From NCBI RefSeq assembly GCF_021018895.1, contig NC_079380.1, forward strand, positions 2,701,736 to 2,765,735: a DNA stretch of 64,000 nt, read 5' to 3'. The notes under the pieces were generated by a model, which was not told where the DNA came from, searched no databases, and was given only the letters and a program-made list of their open reading frames with translations. Below, piece after piece: positions 49,431-59,930 of the stretch. The stretch's first letter is position 1, and every line of letters starts with the position of its first letter. The DNA comes from Seriola aureovittata (lineage: Eukaryota; Chordata; Actinopteri; Carangiformes; Carangidae). The position numbers and the translations under genes were made by a program.

Positions 49431-49500
49431 CAAGGGCGGCTGAGGCTCAGGAGGTAGAGCGGGTCGTCCACTAGGTCGGTGGTTCGATCCCTGACTCCTC
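49431..49500 (+). mobile_element. tRNA-type SINE head
   Basis: GGCTGAGGCTCAGGAGG resembles an RNA polymerase III A box, and GGTTCGATCCC (49481-49491) is a consensus B box, spaced about 30 bp apart. The sequence matches the 5' head of a common teleost SINE. It lacks an acceptor stem and anticodon arm layout, so it is not a tRNA gene. It joins directly to a fragment of repeat family 1. Confidence 0.6.
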
Positions 49501-49507
49501 CCTCCTC

Positions 49508-49620
49508 CATTTCTCTGTGGACTGAGGCTTTGATACTTTCACAGTATTAATATAGAACCTAGACCTGATCTATAATCAAACTACACATGGACATCTGCCT
49601 TTAGACTATATGAGACTTTT
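49508..49620 (-). repeat. Dispersed repeat family 1, copy D (5' end only)
   Basis: The reverse complement carries TAGGTTCTATATTAATACTG and GAAAGTATCAAAGCCTCAG, ending at CCACAGAGAAATG. It is truncated exactly where the SINE head begins. Confidence 0.75.
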
Positions 49621-49891
49621 ACTAATGAGATATAAAACTTAATAAATACACACAAACTATTCTGGACAAAAGTAAAACTGTATAACTACATGATACCAAA
49701 TGTAAACACATCTGACCATTTGACCTCTCTCTCTGTCTCTCTCCTGTCGTATCTCCACCACCCAGACAGCCGTGTGGGTGTCATTTAATCTTCTTCTTGT
49801 CCCAGTCTGTTTCTGCAGACTTCCTGCCCACTCGCTCTCCCTCTTCTCCCTTTCAGCCCCTCACTGATCATTAACCTCGGTCCTTGTCGCA

Positions 49892-49900
49892 CGCCCACGC
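49892..49900 (-). promoter_or_regulatory. Perfect Egr/Krox20 consensus site
   Basis: CGCCCACGC is the complement of GCGTGGGCG, the exact Egr-family consensus. It lies 3 kb upstream of hoxb1a in a short GC-rich patch. A role in excluding hoxb1a from r3/r5 is conceivable but unproven. Confidence 0.4.
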
Positions 49901-50404
49901 CGCTTGTCCTGATAGCGCCCTGGCGGGGGGGACGACGGTGCGTCTACTGCCAGGCCCTTTACACGGATTCTTGAGGGGAGAGAAATGGATGACGGGTTCA
50001 TTGGGGGCCATTATAATGGGTGGGTAGGGGGGCTGACAGTAATGACAAGGACTCCAAACTGTGAAACACACACACACTTCATGAGCAACATTTGATGTAG
50101 ACTTGAAGAGATTTTGTTCTTTTACTCTTCTTTGCCCTAAAAAGGGAAAAGAGTATGACAAGGAAGGAAGGAAGAAAGAAAGAAAAGAACACAAACACAA
50201 AAACTCTCCTCTATGTAAAAGTTCAGTCATGAGTGCAGTTGCAGGCCATTGTCTTACACACACAAACTCACAGAAAGTACATTGTGTTGTTGTCATGGCG
50301 TTCGCCGCTTCCTGTCCTGCTGGACCGGCAGGGCTTGGTCGACCAGAAGGCCTCCTGTCTGCCTTAACCTCATTTCTATAACAGATCAGCTCATTCATTC
50401 AATT

Positions 50405-50408
<4 letters not shown>

Positions 50409-50453
<45 letters not shown>
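50409..50453. repeat. (CA)n microsatellite
   Basis: About 22 CA units. Confidence 0.97.
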
Positions 50454-50456
<3 letters not shown>

Positions 50457-51940
50457 CTCACTCATGCACTCGCACATGCACATTAAGCCATCTGAAATCT
50501 ATGGCCTCCCAATCCAATTGTTGAAAAGTATAGTGAATCCCGGCGGTCCCGCTGATCGGGCTCTGCTCGGTCAATAGAAACCTTTTCATCTATAAAATGA
50601 TTTCCTGCCTTCTGTGAGGAGAACGTGCAAAGAAGAGATAAAGTCAAATCAATCATTTTAAAAAAAAAATGGCGATCAGTGTTAGTGAAGTTGGGAAAAG
50701 TTCAGAACTGATGGGGAAAATTGTTGCAGAGCACAGACTCACAGTGAGTTCGGTTCAGTCAGTCCATCAGACACACACTGACACATCTGACGGTCCGGGC
50801 GGAACAGCTGGCGCTCAGCTCAGTCTCTGACTCGGTGTGGCAACAAGATGTTCACAGCAGATCTACAGTGGAAGTTAAACTGTTTCTCTCTGAACACTGT
50901 GAAGCTCCTTCTTTTTTTGTTCTTTCTGTTCTTTTTCTTTCAACCTTGGTTCTTTTCACATTAGTAATCTTTCAGTTTATTACAACTTGACTCTTGCTTT
51001 TGTAGGTTTGGCCGTGAGTCCTGTTGGTAACAATAATGTTGCACTCAGTGAGTAAACTGTTGAGATCTGTGAATGTGGCAACACGGTCACAAAGATGTTC
51101 AATGGAACAAAACACAAAAGTCAAACAGGTTGTAGACAAATCAAACTCATGTATTTGGAACAGAAAATTATGGCCAACAGTAGAATTACTGCCAAAAGAT
51201 CAAGTCCCAATTCCCTCAGATATTTTATACTTGCCGTGGTTGTGCTTATAACATACAGATTTCAACATGTCTGCTGTGGGACTAACTTTCAGTATAGTAG
51301 TTGAATAATTTGGCTCAACTTTTGCTCATTTCCCTTTTTTTTCATCAATACTTTTATTATTATCCACACACTGAATAACAGTCATGGTATAGCAAAGTTA
51401 TATCAGAATACATAAACAGTTTGTAGGTACTGCAGTTTTGCTGCTAAAAGTGTTTCTACTGTTCAGAGTCTGAAATCAACTGGAAATCAGCCTCAGTGCT
51501 GGAGCCGTCCCAGTTCCACTTCCCGGATTTGATGCTTCAGAGGCCCAGTACATTTTTTTGATGAAAAGCAAGAGACCGTGCAGCAATTGTGTGTCTCAAA
51601 AATTCTGTATTAAATTGTCAATACCAAGCGTTACATCTCTTATGGTGCTTGTGTTTCCTGTAGTGAGATCTCAGAAATGACTGTGGTGCGAAGTGTCTTT
51701 GTACTGAAAATAAACGATGGTCAGGATTTTGGTGAATGAGTCGGACTTGATCTGTAGCAGCGGTTTGCAGTAAGTTCTTGCAGTAACAGGAGCAGGAGAA
51801 CTCGTCCCACAGTACCAGTGTACAGTACTCCGGTTTATATTGTCCCTGTGTTATTTGTGGGAGCGTTGTGCAGGGGGGAGGTCTGGAAGCAGCAGGCCGG
51901 CTCACAGCTCCTCTTTTATTCTCTGCCTCTCTCTTTGCTC

Positions 51941-52026
51941 TGACAGATCCGTGCTGATATCAGATTGATGGGCCGATTTGATTGAAGTCTCTTTGTCGTG
52001 CTAATGTCACGGCAAGTGATGGATGA
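51941..52026 (+). promoter_or_regulatory. hoxb1a: Hoxb1-type autoregulatory rhombomere-4 enhancer (b1-ARE)
   Basis: Within 86 bp there are: a Prep/Meis site TGACAG (51941-51946); PBX-HOX repeats AGATTGATGG (51962-51971), TGATTGAAGT (51979-51988) and TGATGGATGA (52017-52026); and a composite Sox (CTTTGT, 51991-51996) plus Oct-like (GTGCTAATG, 51998-52006) site directly after the second repeat. The mouse Hoxb1 r4 enhancer has the same parts: three PBX-HOX repeats, a Prep/Meis site and a Sox/Oct composite. There Hoxb1 or Hoxa1 with Pbx and Prep/Meis maintains Hoxb1. The position about 0.85 kb 5' of the coding start also fits. Confidence 0.85.
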
Positions 52027-52110
52027 GGCGCGTGCGCACATACAAACGCGCGCGCGCGCGCAAACTCCGCTCCTGAATCGAAAGGTTCCCCCTCCTCCTC
52101 CTCACCTCCA

Positions 52111-52171
<61 letters not shown>

Positions 52172-52861
52172 CACACCCCTCACCGGCTGACAAACTTTTG
52201 GACCCTGGTCACCACAGGCGACGCACGATGAGCCACGTGACCTGTGGCAGAGGTAAGAAAAGAAGAAACGGAAAAGAGAGAAAGAGAGAGAGAGAGGGGA
52301 GAGAGAGAGAGAGAGAGTCACAGAAAAGAGAAGGAGATAGAAGACAGAATGGAGGAATACAGTGTGTAACCTGTGTGGAGGTGAAGAGGTGATCTGACTC
52401 TTCTGTGTTCTCGCGGTATTTTCCACTGTCACCGATGAGCCATTAGAGACGCAGTGTGAGTTGAGCTAATGACAGGCCTTCACTCACGGCAGCAGAGCAC
52501 CTCGGGTTCGGGGCCGTGCAGCCTCCACTTTCTTTTCCTCCACACTGGAACTTTCTGCTCGTTTCTATTTCTACTTTTTTGAAAATTCTCCTTAAAAATT
52601 TACGGGTTTTTCCTTTTTCCCCAAAATAATTTACTGCATTTAATTTTCGAGTTTTATTTTTATTTTTCCAGAATTAATTTTCGTTCTGATTTCACATCAT
52701 TCTATTTGCTCTAATTTACACATTTGACTCAATTTACACTTTTTATGGATTTTTTCGATTTTTGATGTTTTTCCAGCTGATTTCTACTGACGTCATCTCT
52801 CTGTGCCTGCTTGCTGCGGGTCATTGTAATCTTGATTCAGTCCCACCGGGCCTCAGTCTGC
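52027..52861 (+). promoter_or_regulatory. hoxb1a: hoxb1a promoter and 5'UTR region
   Basis: Between the autoregulatory enhancer and the ATG lie a CG run (52045-52062), an AC array (52110-52168), a GA-rich tract (52270-52318) and an AT-rich proximal segment. A perfect palindromic CRE, TGACGTCA, is at 52788-52795, 67 bases before the start codon. No convincing TATA box at a fixed distance is seen, so the transcription start is unknown. Confidence 0.5.
52045..52168. repeat. (CG)n run and (CA)n array between the hoxb1a enhancer and promoter
   Basis: A CG run (52045-52062) and about 29 CA units (52110-52168) are separated by a short C/T-rich spacer; both are Z-DNA-prone. Confidence 0.95.
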
Positions 52862-55478
52862 ATGGACAACATGAACTCCTTTGTGGAATACTCCATTTGT
52901 AACAGACCGGGCACCGGCGCCTACTCTGCGCCCAAATCTTCACACCACCTCCACCATCATCTTCCTCACCATCACCTTCCTCTGGACCAGCATCAAAGCT
53001 TCCCGGTGACCTCTGCCAGCTTCCACACGGGACCCGCTTGCTCCTCATCTCCCGTTAATGGGACAAGAAGTGACAGCACGATGTACACCGGGGATGGTCG
53101 GCTGTACGGGGGCACCGGAGCGGGAACCGGCGGTGGAGGAGTGGATGGGGCCTCTGGGTCGACCCAGCATCATCAGCAACGTCCACATCATCATCATCAT
53201 CATCATGAACAACAACAGCATCAGCAGACGCACAACGGCTACCATCCTCATCCTCATCTTCACCAAACCCAAAGCTTACAGAGCGGAATATTACAGCCCT
53301 ATAGTACCGGGAATAACGGAAACTCTGGGGCCTACGCGGGTCAGGCATGCGCCACAAACTCGGAGTATGTTCCCGCGACGGGCCCCACCAACACCGTTCA
53401 CCCTCAGTACTTCATGGATGAGTCTGTGGCCTCCTCTTACTATCATCAATCAACCTTCCCCAGCTCGGCGCCCAGCTACGGGGCCCTGGCCGGAGCCTAC
53501 TGCGGGCCTCAGGGCGCTCTGGCTGGGTCACAGTACCCGCAGCAGCTCGGCGGGGGTCTGGATGCAGCGGGCTACTTAGGGCTTCCGCACGGGGGAGGTT
53601 ACGGGGAACTGCCCGTGTCTCAGGACCGAGAGAGGGGCGATGAGGAGGGCCAGCAGGCCGGGCAGGGGCAGACCTTCGACTGGATGAAGGTGAAGAGGAA
53701 CCCGCCCAAGACAGGTAGGAGCGGGCTGGTGGTTATGTCATAATAAAGCTTTATTACAGAGTTGCGCCTACAGTTAAAAACCATCAGACCAAACGTGTAG
53801 TAGCTCAGTGATTTGTGAGGTTTCCGGCAGAGCTGCGGCCTCTTTTCCATTCATCATAGTGGTTGTCAATGTTACACCCAGAGGTGGCTTGCTCTAAGAA
53901 CAGTACATTGTTTATGATCAGCTGAGACGGAAAAAAAAAATCCCAGTCCAGAACAGATTGTAAAATAATTTTTATAGAAATGTTTTTAAAAGCGAGGAAG
54001 CGACAAGAAGTTCACTCTGATAAATCAGGACATCCATCCTTTAATAGGCTCATTCAAATTTGTTTCCCTGCAGGCCTCAGTTCAGATGTTGTGTTTGTAT
54101 TAAACCTTTATAATGTGAATTTTAGTTTCCTTCTGTTCTTTTCTTCTCTTTTCACCTGTCTCAATCATTTCATTGTAAACAAAGGGAGGATTAAAAGCGA
54201 ATGTATTTTGAACGTGCTGTATAGGCCCATATAAAATAATTACATTGAAAATATGTGATCGAATTAAATTAAAAACATAGGCTATGATGGACAACTAAAA
54301 TTGTAATAATAAATAGGCCTACACGGTTTTAAATTGGACGCTCAACGTCCATCAAGTCAAAGGGTTTCAGTTCCATTTTGACAGTGTAAAACAAATGGAC
54401 GGAGACAATCTAAAATTAATAACTACAGCCTCCTGCATTGCTGGTATAATAATTAACCTATTGGAGCGTCACGTAATTACGACGTAAACTTTTCTCACGT
54501 TTTGTCTTTTTAAAGTGAGATAACATAAGTCGTGTATGTGTTTTCAGGGCCTCGTCAGTGTGTCGTCATATCTTCAGACACATAGCAGGTCTACCTGAGT
54601 CCACTTTGCTCCCGGACGTCTGTTTCTCTCTCTCTCTCTCTCTCTCTCTCCGTCTCCTTGTGTCTCTCTCCCTTTTTTAATGGATATAACAACGTGTTAT
54701 TTCGCCCTGGGAAGTCTGTTCTGGTCTGTTATCTTTAAACCCCCCCCCCCCTGTTTTTTTTCTCTCGTCTCATTTTGTTGTTCCAGCTTTAGTTTAAATA
54801 TCCTGGGCAGCACTATAAGTGTCAACCTGCTCAAATAAAAAAAAATAATACAGGCTAACTAACAGGCTTTTATTAATGTACAGGCCTGATATTAATGTAG
54901 ACGCGAACAGCAAATCACACAACAAACATAAAGAAGAGAAAGGGACTTTTACTCAACAGGAACAGTGTCAAAACGAGGACACTTAGTTTTCTTCTTGCAG
55001 CCCAGTAGCATATGACCAAATGTTTATCCACCTGTTTATTTAAATGGGTGGAATAGAAGAAGTTGTTAAAACACATGTGTAACAGTCTCCCTCCTCCCTC
55101 CTCCCTCCTCCTCCCTCCTCCCTCACAGTCAAAGTGTCGGACTTCGGCCTCGCCGGCGCGCACAACAACGCCATGCGCACCAACTTCAGCACGCGGCAGC
55201 TGACGGAGCTGGAGAAGGAGTTCCACTTCAGCAAGTACCTGACGCGGGCACGGCGCGTGGAGATCGCCGCCACGCTGGAGCTGAACGAGACGCAGGTGAA
55301 GATCTGGTTCCAGAACAGGCGCATGAAGCAGAAGAAGCGCGAGCGGGAGGGCGCGTCCGCGTGCACGGCTCGCTCCTCCTCCTCCGGTACCGGCAGCGGC
55401 TGCAACAAGGACCTGGAGGACACCGACCACTCCTCCGCGTCCACGTCCCCAGGCGCGTCCCCGAGCTCAGAGACATAA
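52862..55478 (+). CDS. hoxb1a: hoxb1a, homeobox protein Hox-B1a (two coding exons)
   Basis: This is a paralogue-group-1 homeodomain transcription factor that specifies rhombomere 4 in vertebrates. Coding exons are 52862-53714 and 55129-55478. The donor (acag|gtagga) and acceptor (cacag|tc) are phase 1 and form a Val codon, giving 400 residues. The N-terminus [15 protein letters not shown] corresponds to the MNSFLEY start of HoxB1; a second in-frame ATG at 52871 could also serve. Two His-rich tracts follow (about residues 28-38, and seven His at 109-115 within Gln/His-rich sequence). The PG1 hexapeptide [14 protein letters not shown] has FDWM at 272-275, immediately before the splice. The homeodomain is residues 297-356 (55164-55343): [20 protein letters not shown], with helix 3 [16 protein letters not shown]. 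The tail ends [10 protein letters not shown]. Mammalian HOXB1 is about 300 aa, so the N-terminal half is unusually long. It is HoxB1a rather than B1b because it follows a hoxb2 gene. A consensus autoregulatory element lies about 0.85 kb upstream. Confidence 0.95.
53715..55128 (+). other. hoxb1a: hoxb1a intron
   Basis: This is a 1414-bp phase-1 intron. It holds a CT array (54622-54650), a short poly-C run (54741-54751) and a CCTCCCT-repeat pyrimidine tract directly before the acceptor (55089-55124). Retention would add nine codons and stop at 53741-53743. No other gene is seen. Confidence 0.85.
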
Positions 55479-58400
55479 TGGGAGCCAGTGAGGTGACTGG
55501 TGACCTACAGTCTAGTGCTCAGTGATCCGTTATTTGATACATTCCTCCTGATGTAGCCTGCTACATAAAAACTACAGACCATCATGCAAAGGAATCACAC
55601 CTACCCGTGAGCCCTCAGTAATCATGAGTCAGACCACACCCATCTTCAAACTCAGCTCTCACCTGTAAAGCTGTGAAGTGACGACCACGTGCACTAACAC
55701 TGTGACAAAGGTGAAAACAATACCAGTCACACTTTCATGGCTGGTAATCACTCCTCTAATAATCAGCCCGTCTCCTCTAGCCTTTACTTGAGCTTTAGTT
55801 ACTGATCTCCTGCATGTCCCACAACTTCACCTGGACTTTTTATATCCTTAGTTTTCCATGTAGGTAGAGAGAAGACATTTAGATCCAGAAAAAACACATC
55901 ATCTTTTCTTCATCAAACTCGCTGCCTCTGTGGCTCAAAACGATTAATCAGTTGTTTTTTTTAAGGAGAGTAAAATGGGGTTTTTCCCCATATATATTTG
56001 AATTAAAGTGACCTACGAAAACAAAACTATGTTATATGGTTGTTGATGCAGAATACACTAATAAATCAAATACACTCAGGTCATAACCTTCACTGTCAGG
56101 TGTCACAAGCCATGATGGTTGGTAACCGCTGCCTTAATGGACCCGAGAAGCTGGTGGTAGTTGATGAATTATTCCTGAGCAAAAACCTTAGTTTTGTTTG
56201 GGACGGACACGCTGTTTATTTTGCAGATTTTTGCCTGAATTGGGAAGTGGGGAGCTGTTTTTAACAGTAAAACGATCTACACAGTATCTGCTGTACAGGG
56301 TGTTAATGGATCCTTCCACTGTGATGATGATAAGATGCACTATGGCGTCTGTAAATGATGTCTGAATTACAGGGTGATACTTAGTGGTGGCTTTTCACCT
56401 GCTTGATTTGTTGTTGTTTTTTTTCATTCTGCCATTTATTGAGGTGAACACGGACAAAACTATTGAATATATAAAAAGACAAGCTGTGGTAGATCCTACA
56501 CTTATGAGCCTTATGATCAGGAATACAGGGAAAACATACTTTTATCTAATGTGGTTGTACTGTAGCTGTTTATGTTCCACTTTATTATTTTTGAATATTG
56601 GAATGTTTCTATGTGTATGTTTGTTCTCTGGCTTTTGCACTATGTGACTACAGGGAGACGTTCAGACAGAGCTGATGGTCAGGGTCTTCAATCGTCCAGG
56701 TTTCATGGTTTCACATAACTGGGACAAAGAAGCTCGGAAACGCTACATGAGACATGGCACAAGGCTGTGATGCCTTTACAGACACTGGTTGATTTTGGAT
56801 GTGTGTGTATGTGTGTGTGTGTGTGTTGGTGTGTGTGTGTGTGTGTGTGTGCAGGGGGTCATGATTAAAGAAAACTACTGAAGAAATGCTGAGGCCTGTG
56901 AAACACACGCCTCCTTCCTGAGGAGGAAAAGTGGGCGATTTATATTTTACTGCCTGTCCCTTTCCCCGTGAGAATAAATTATTGGATCCATTTTATGTTA
57001 TTGATTGTAGATTATGGGAAACAGTGTGTGTATGAATGGGGTGTTTCCCCCTCGGGTAAAGTTTTGTTGCTACTGCTGAAGGTCACAATACTTTAAACCT
57101 GACAAAATTACAATATGGAAGTGATTTTACCCCTAAATATGACAAAACCTGACGTCTGCAAATTCAACAAATGGTTAAAAATATTCAAGGACGTGTCAGA
57201 ACATTTCTTCAGTCTGTACTTCACATATATACAGTGGCAAACTACACGTTTCCTTCCTCAAAAACAGACTGTCATCATTTAGGAGTAAATCTCAGGTGTA
57301 ATATTGTCAGCTGAAATGTTTGGCCTGGACTGTGAACTGTTGTGACTGGTGTTTTTTTTTTTTTTACAATGTCTGCTGTTTTTAAATGAGGACAGACTGA
57401 CTGAGTTTTATTAGTTCTGCTGCCTTAACACTCCAATCATGTTCCTGTCTGTCTTTTTCTACTTCAGCCTACCTCAAGTAAAGATGATTCTGTTCATCCA
57501 TCCCACTGATGTTTGTTTTTTACTCTTCAAATTGTCTATGAGCTGTTTAGTATAAGATTTACTTATATATGATTCATTGATTCATGAGTTACACACATTT
57601 ACTGAAACATCTAACACCCTGCCTCGAGGACACGTTCATTTCAGAATTGTGTTTAGATGTGCCAAAATTAGCTACTGTGTAATTTACCATAGGAGGTGAA
57701 AATAAATAAATAAAATAGATATAATAACAGATTTTGTTACAATTCCTATAGTGAGCATATAATATAAATGAATAAATAAAAATTGATTTATATATACAAA
57801 AAAGACAGTTTTCCTGCCAAAATACATGTGTATTGAAAAGAAAATAGACCATTTCCTCCTGTTTGAGTAGCATTTGCTAAAAACTGCAGTGACCAGCTCT
57901 TTGTGGAAATTACTGAGCCTTTTTATTTTTTTAAATCTAAATAGATATTTGAGAGGTGTTTTTAGAGATTTACGTCGTCAGTAGGAACCATTGGCTTGGG
58001 GCTGAGTGCAACGTTTTCTAATGAAACGGTTTCGTATGATATCCTACAAAAAGTTATACAATAATAATCCTACAAATGTCCAGATAATATAGAATCTGAC
58101 AGCCTCAAGCAAACTGGCACATCTCTTTATCCTCAGTGGAAAAATAAATATTTTAAGACAGTTACACCATTAAAATGTGTTTTGATAAAATTGCAGCCAG
58201 AAATGTGCATTTTATTTTCAAAATCTTCGTTCAGTTAATGTATATGATCTTTAGTTTGTTAGTTATTACGAAGATTTTTTTTGGTTTATATATTGATATG
58301 GCGGTTGCTATTGGTGCTGCTATTGTTTCACATGCTGAAAAGCAACACGAAAGTGTCTTTGAAAGAAAGAAATAGAATAAAATGAAATGAAAAAATAAAC

Positions 58401-58833
58401 TCAACAATACGGTGGGTTAATGTCAAGTGCCTGAGTGTCACATACAAGCAGGTAATTCCATATACATCTGAATCTGTACGTTCTTTGCTCCAGAAACGTG
58501 TCACATGTTCCAACAATGATGAAGAAGCTTAAAAGGTGGCACAGCACATGCACAGGAGGAGAGGAGGAGTGATATGTATCGAGCCAATAAAATGTGTGAC
58601 CACTAGAAATGTGCGCTGCCCTCCCTCCGGAGGTTGAAGCAGGAGGAGAATGTAAAGCAGGGACAGAGGAAATGATGAAGAAGGAAAAGGAGCCGGTCAT
58701 CTTCCTCCTCTGGATTACAGAAACACAACGTCTGACAGAAAGCAACGCACAGAGAGCGTCACACAGTTCAGCATTTCCACAGCAGATCCTCACATTCACA
58801 GAGATGCATGGCCTCTAGATGACCCCCCCCCCC

Positions 58834-58910
<77 letters not shown>

Positions 58911-59380
58911 GGTACAGTGAGGAATGTAGCGGGGCTTTCCGGGTGGCTCGCTGAACTGTTGACCTTTGGAGAGCCTCTGGGATATCTAAACATGTAAACA
59001 CACTCCTCCTCCTTCTCCTCTTCCTCATCATCCGCTTCTCCTTTCTGCTGGGCTGAAGGTGTCTTTTCCTGGAGCCTGGGTGGTAAGCTCAGTCATCACC
59101 TCATCACACAACTATAACCTGAACCCTAGAACCAGGTCTTAACCCTGGAACAGACCTTTGAAGCTGTGAAGACCAGAGATGTCCTCACTCTGTACAGTCT
59201 GTAACTGACACTGGTCCTCACAGAGACACTCACACACTCACAGTTTTAAAGACATGAGCATTTATTAGTCAAGGAGGGTCTGCAAGGCATTTTGGGAAAG
59301 GGGAAAAGTAGGATACAGGACTTGTGGAGCTTTACTCACACTAGTGATAAAAGCCAGGATGTATCTTGGCCTCTTGGCTT
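55479..59380. other. hoxb1a 3'UTR and downstream gene-free DNA
   Basis: There is no close AATAAA after the stop; the first good signals are 56060-56065 and 56973-56978. The rest is AT-rich non-coding sequence with GT (56797-56852) and C/AC (58820-58908) arrays. No exon of a flanking gene is recognised. Confidence 0.5.
58820..58908. repeat. poly(C)-(CA)n tract
   Basis: A short C run followed by about 38 CA units with one break. Confidence 0.96.
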
Positions 59381-59387
59381 TTTTTAA

Positions 59388-59730
59388 ACGTCCCATATAG
59401 TATATAGGTAGATATAGTATAAAGTATAGTATATCCCATATAGTCTAAAGGTAGAAGTTCATGTGTAGTTTGATTATAAAGCAGGTCTAGGTTCTATATT
59501 AATACTGTGAAAGTATCAAAGCCTCAGTCCACAGAGAAATGCACACAGCCTGTATTCAGAAACTGAGCTTAAAACCAGCTGTCAGGACTTCTGTGACTTT
59601 GTGATGTCACAACAAAGCAGTCATGGCTCTCAGCCACACTCCAAGCCCCGCCCACCTGGACTCACCATCCAACCTTGCAGGATTTGGTGTCTCTGAGTGT
59701 TTACCTGAAATCTGATATATTTCTATTATA
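59388..59730 (+). repeat. Dispersed repeat family 1, copy E
   Basis: It matches copy A block for block from CCCATATAGTCTAAAGG through CTGTCAGGACTTCTG to GTGTTTACCTGAAATCTG, with the 5' end partly duplicated (TCCCATATAGTATA units at about 59390-59450). Confidence 0.8.
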
Positions 59731-59876
59731 TTTGTTAAATGACTCCTCAACTATTCCTTAAATTGGGCAAGAACTAAGGAGCAATAGGCTGAAATTTTAA
59801 CTCGAGAGACTAACAAGTGTATTAGCTAGCCCATTATCTCTGGCAATTACGTCTTTAGTGGAAGATTTTGTACTGA

Positions 59877-59923
59877 TCAGCCACAACATTAAAACCAGCC
59901 ACCTGTTTTATTGTTGTGGCTGA
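59877..59923. repeat. Short palindromic repeat fragment
   Basis: TCAGCCACAACA (59877-59888) and TGTTGTGGCTGA (59912-59923) are perfect 12-bp inverted repeats around 23 bases. The sequence resembles the end of a widespread fish element (TGATCAGCCACAACATTAAA). Confidence 0.55.
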
Positions 59924-59930
59924 ACCGTGA

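Larger units (their letters stand above)
49621..51940. other. hoxb1a: Upstream flank of hoxb1a
   Basis: No gene. It contains a perfect Egr/Krox20 consensus (49892-49900), an AC array (50409-50453), a low-repeat block at 50520-50680 with a TGATTGAT PBX-HOX core (50648-50655), and unremarkable DNA to 51940. Confidence 0.5.

Noticed and set aside
49431..49500. tRNA gene
   Set aside because: A and B boxes are present, but the acceptor stem, anticodon arm and a matching 3' end are not. It is a SINE head.
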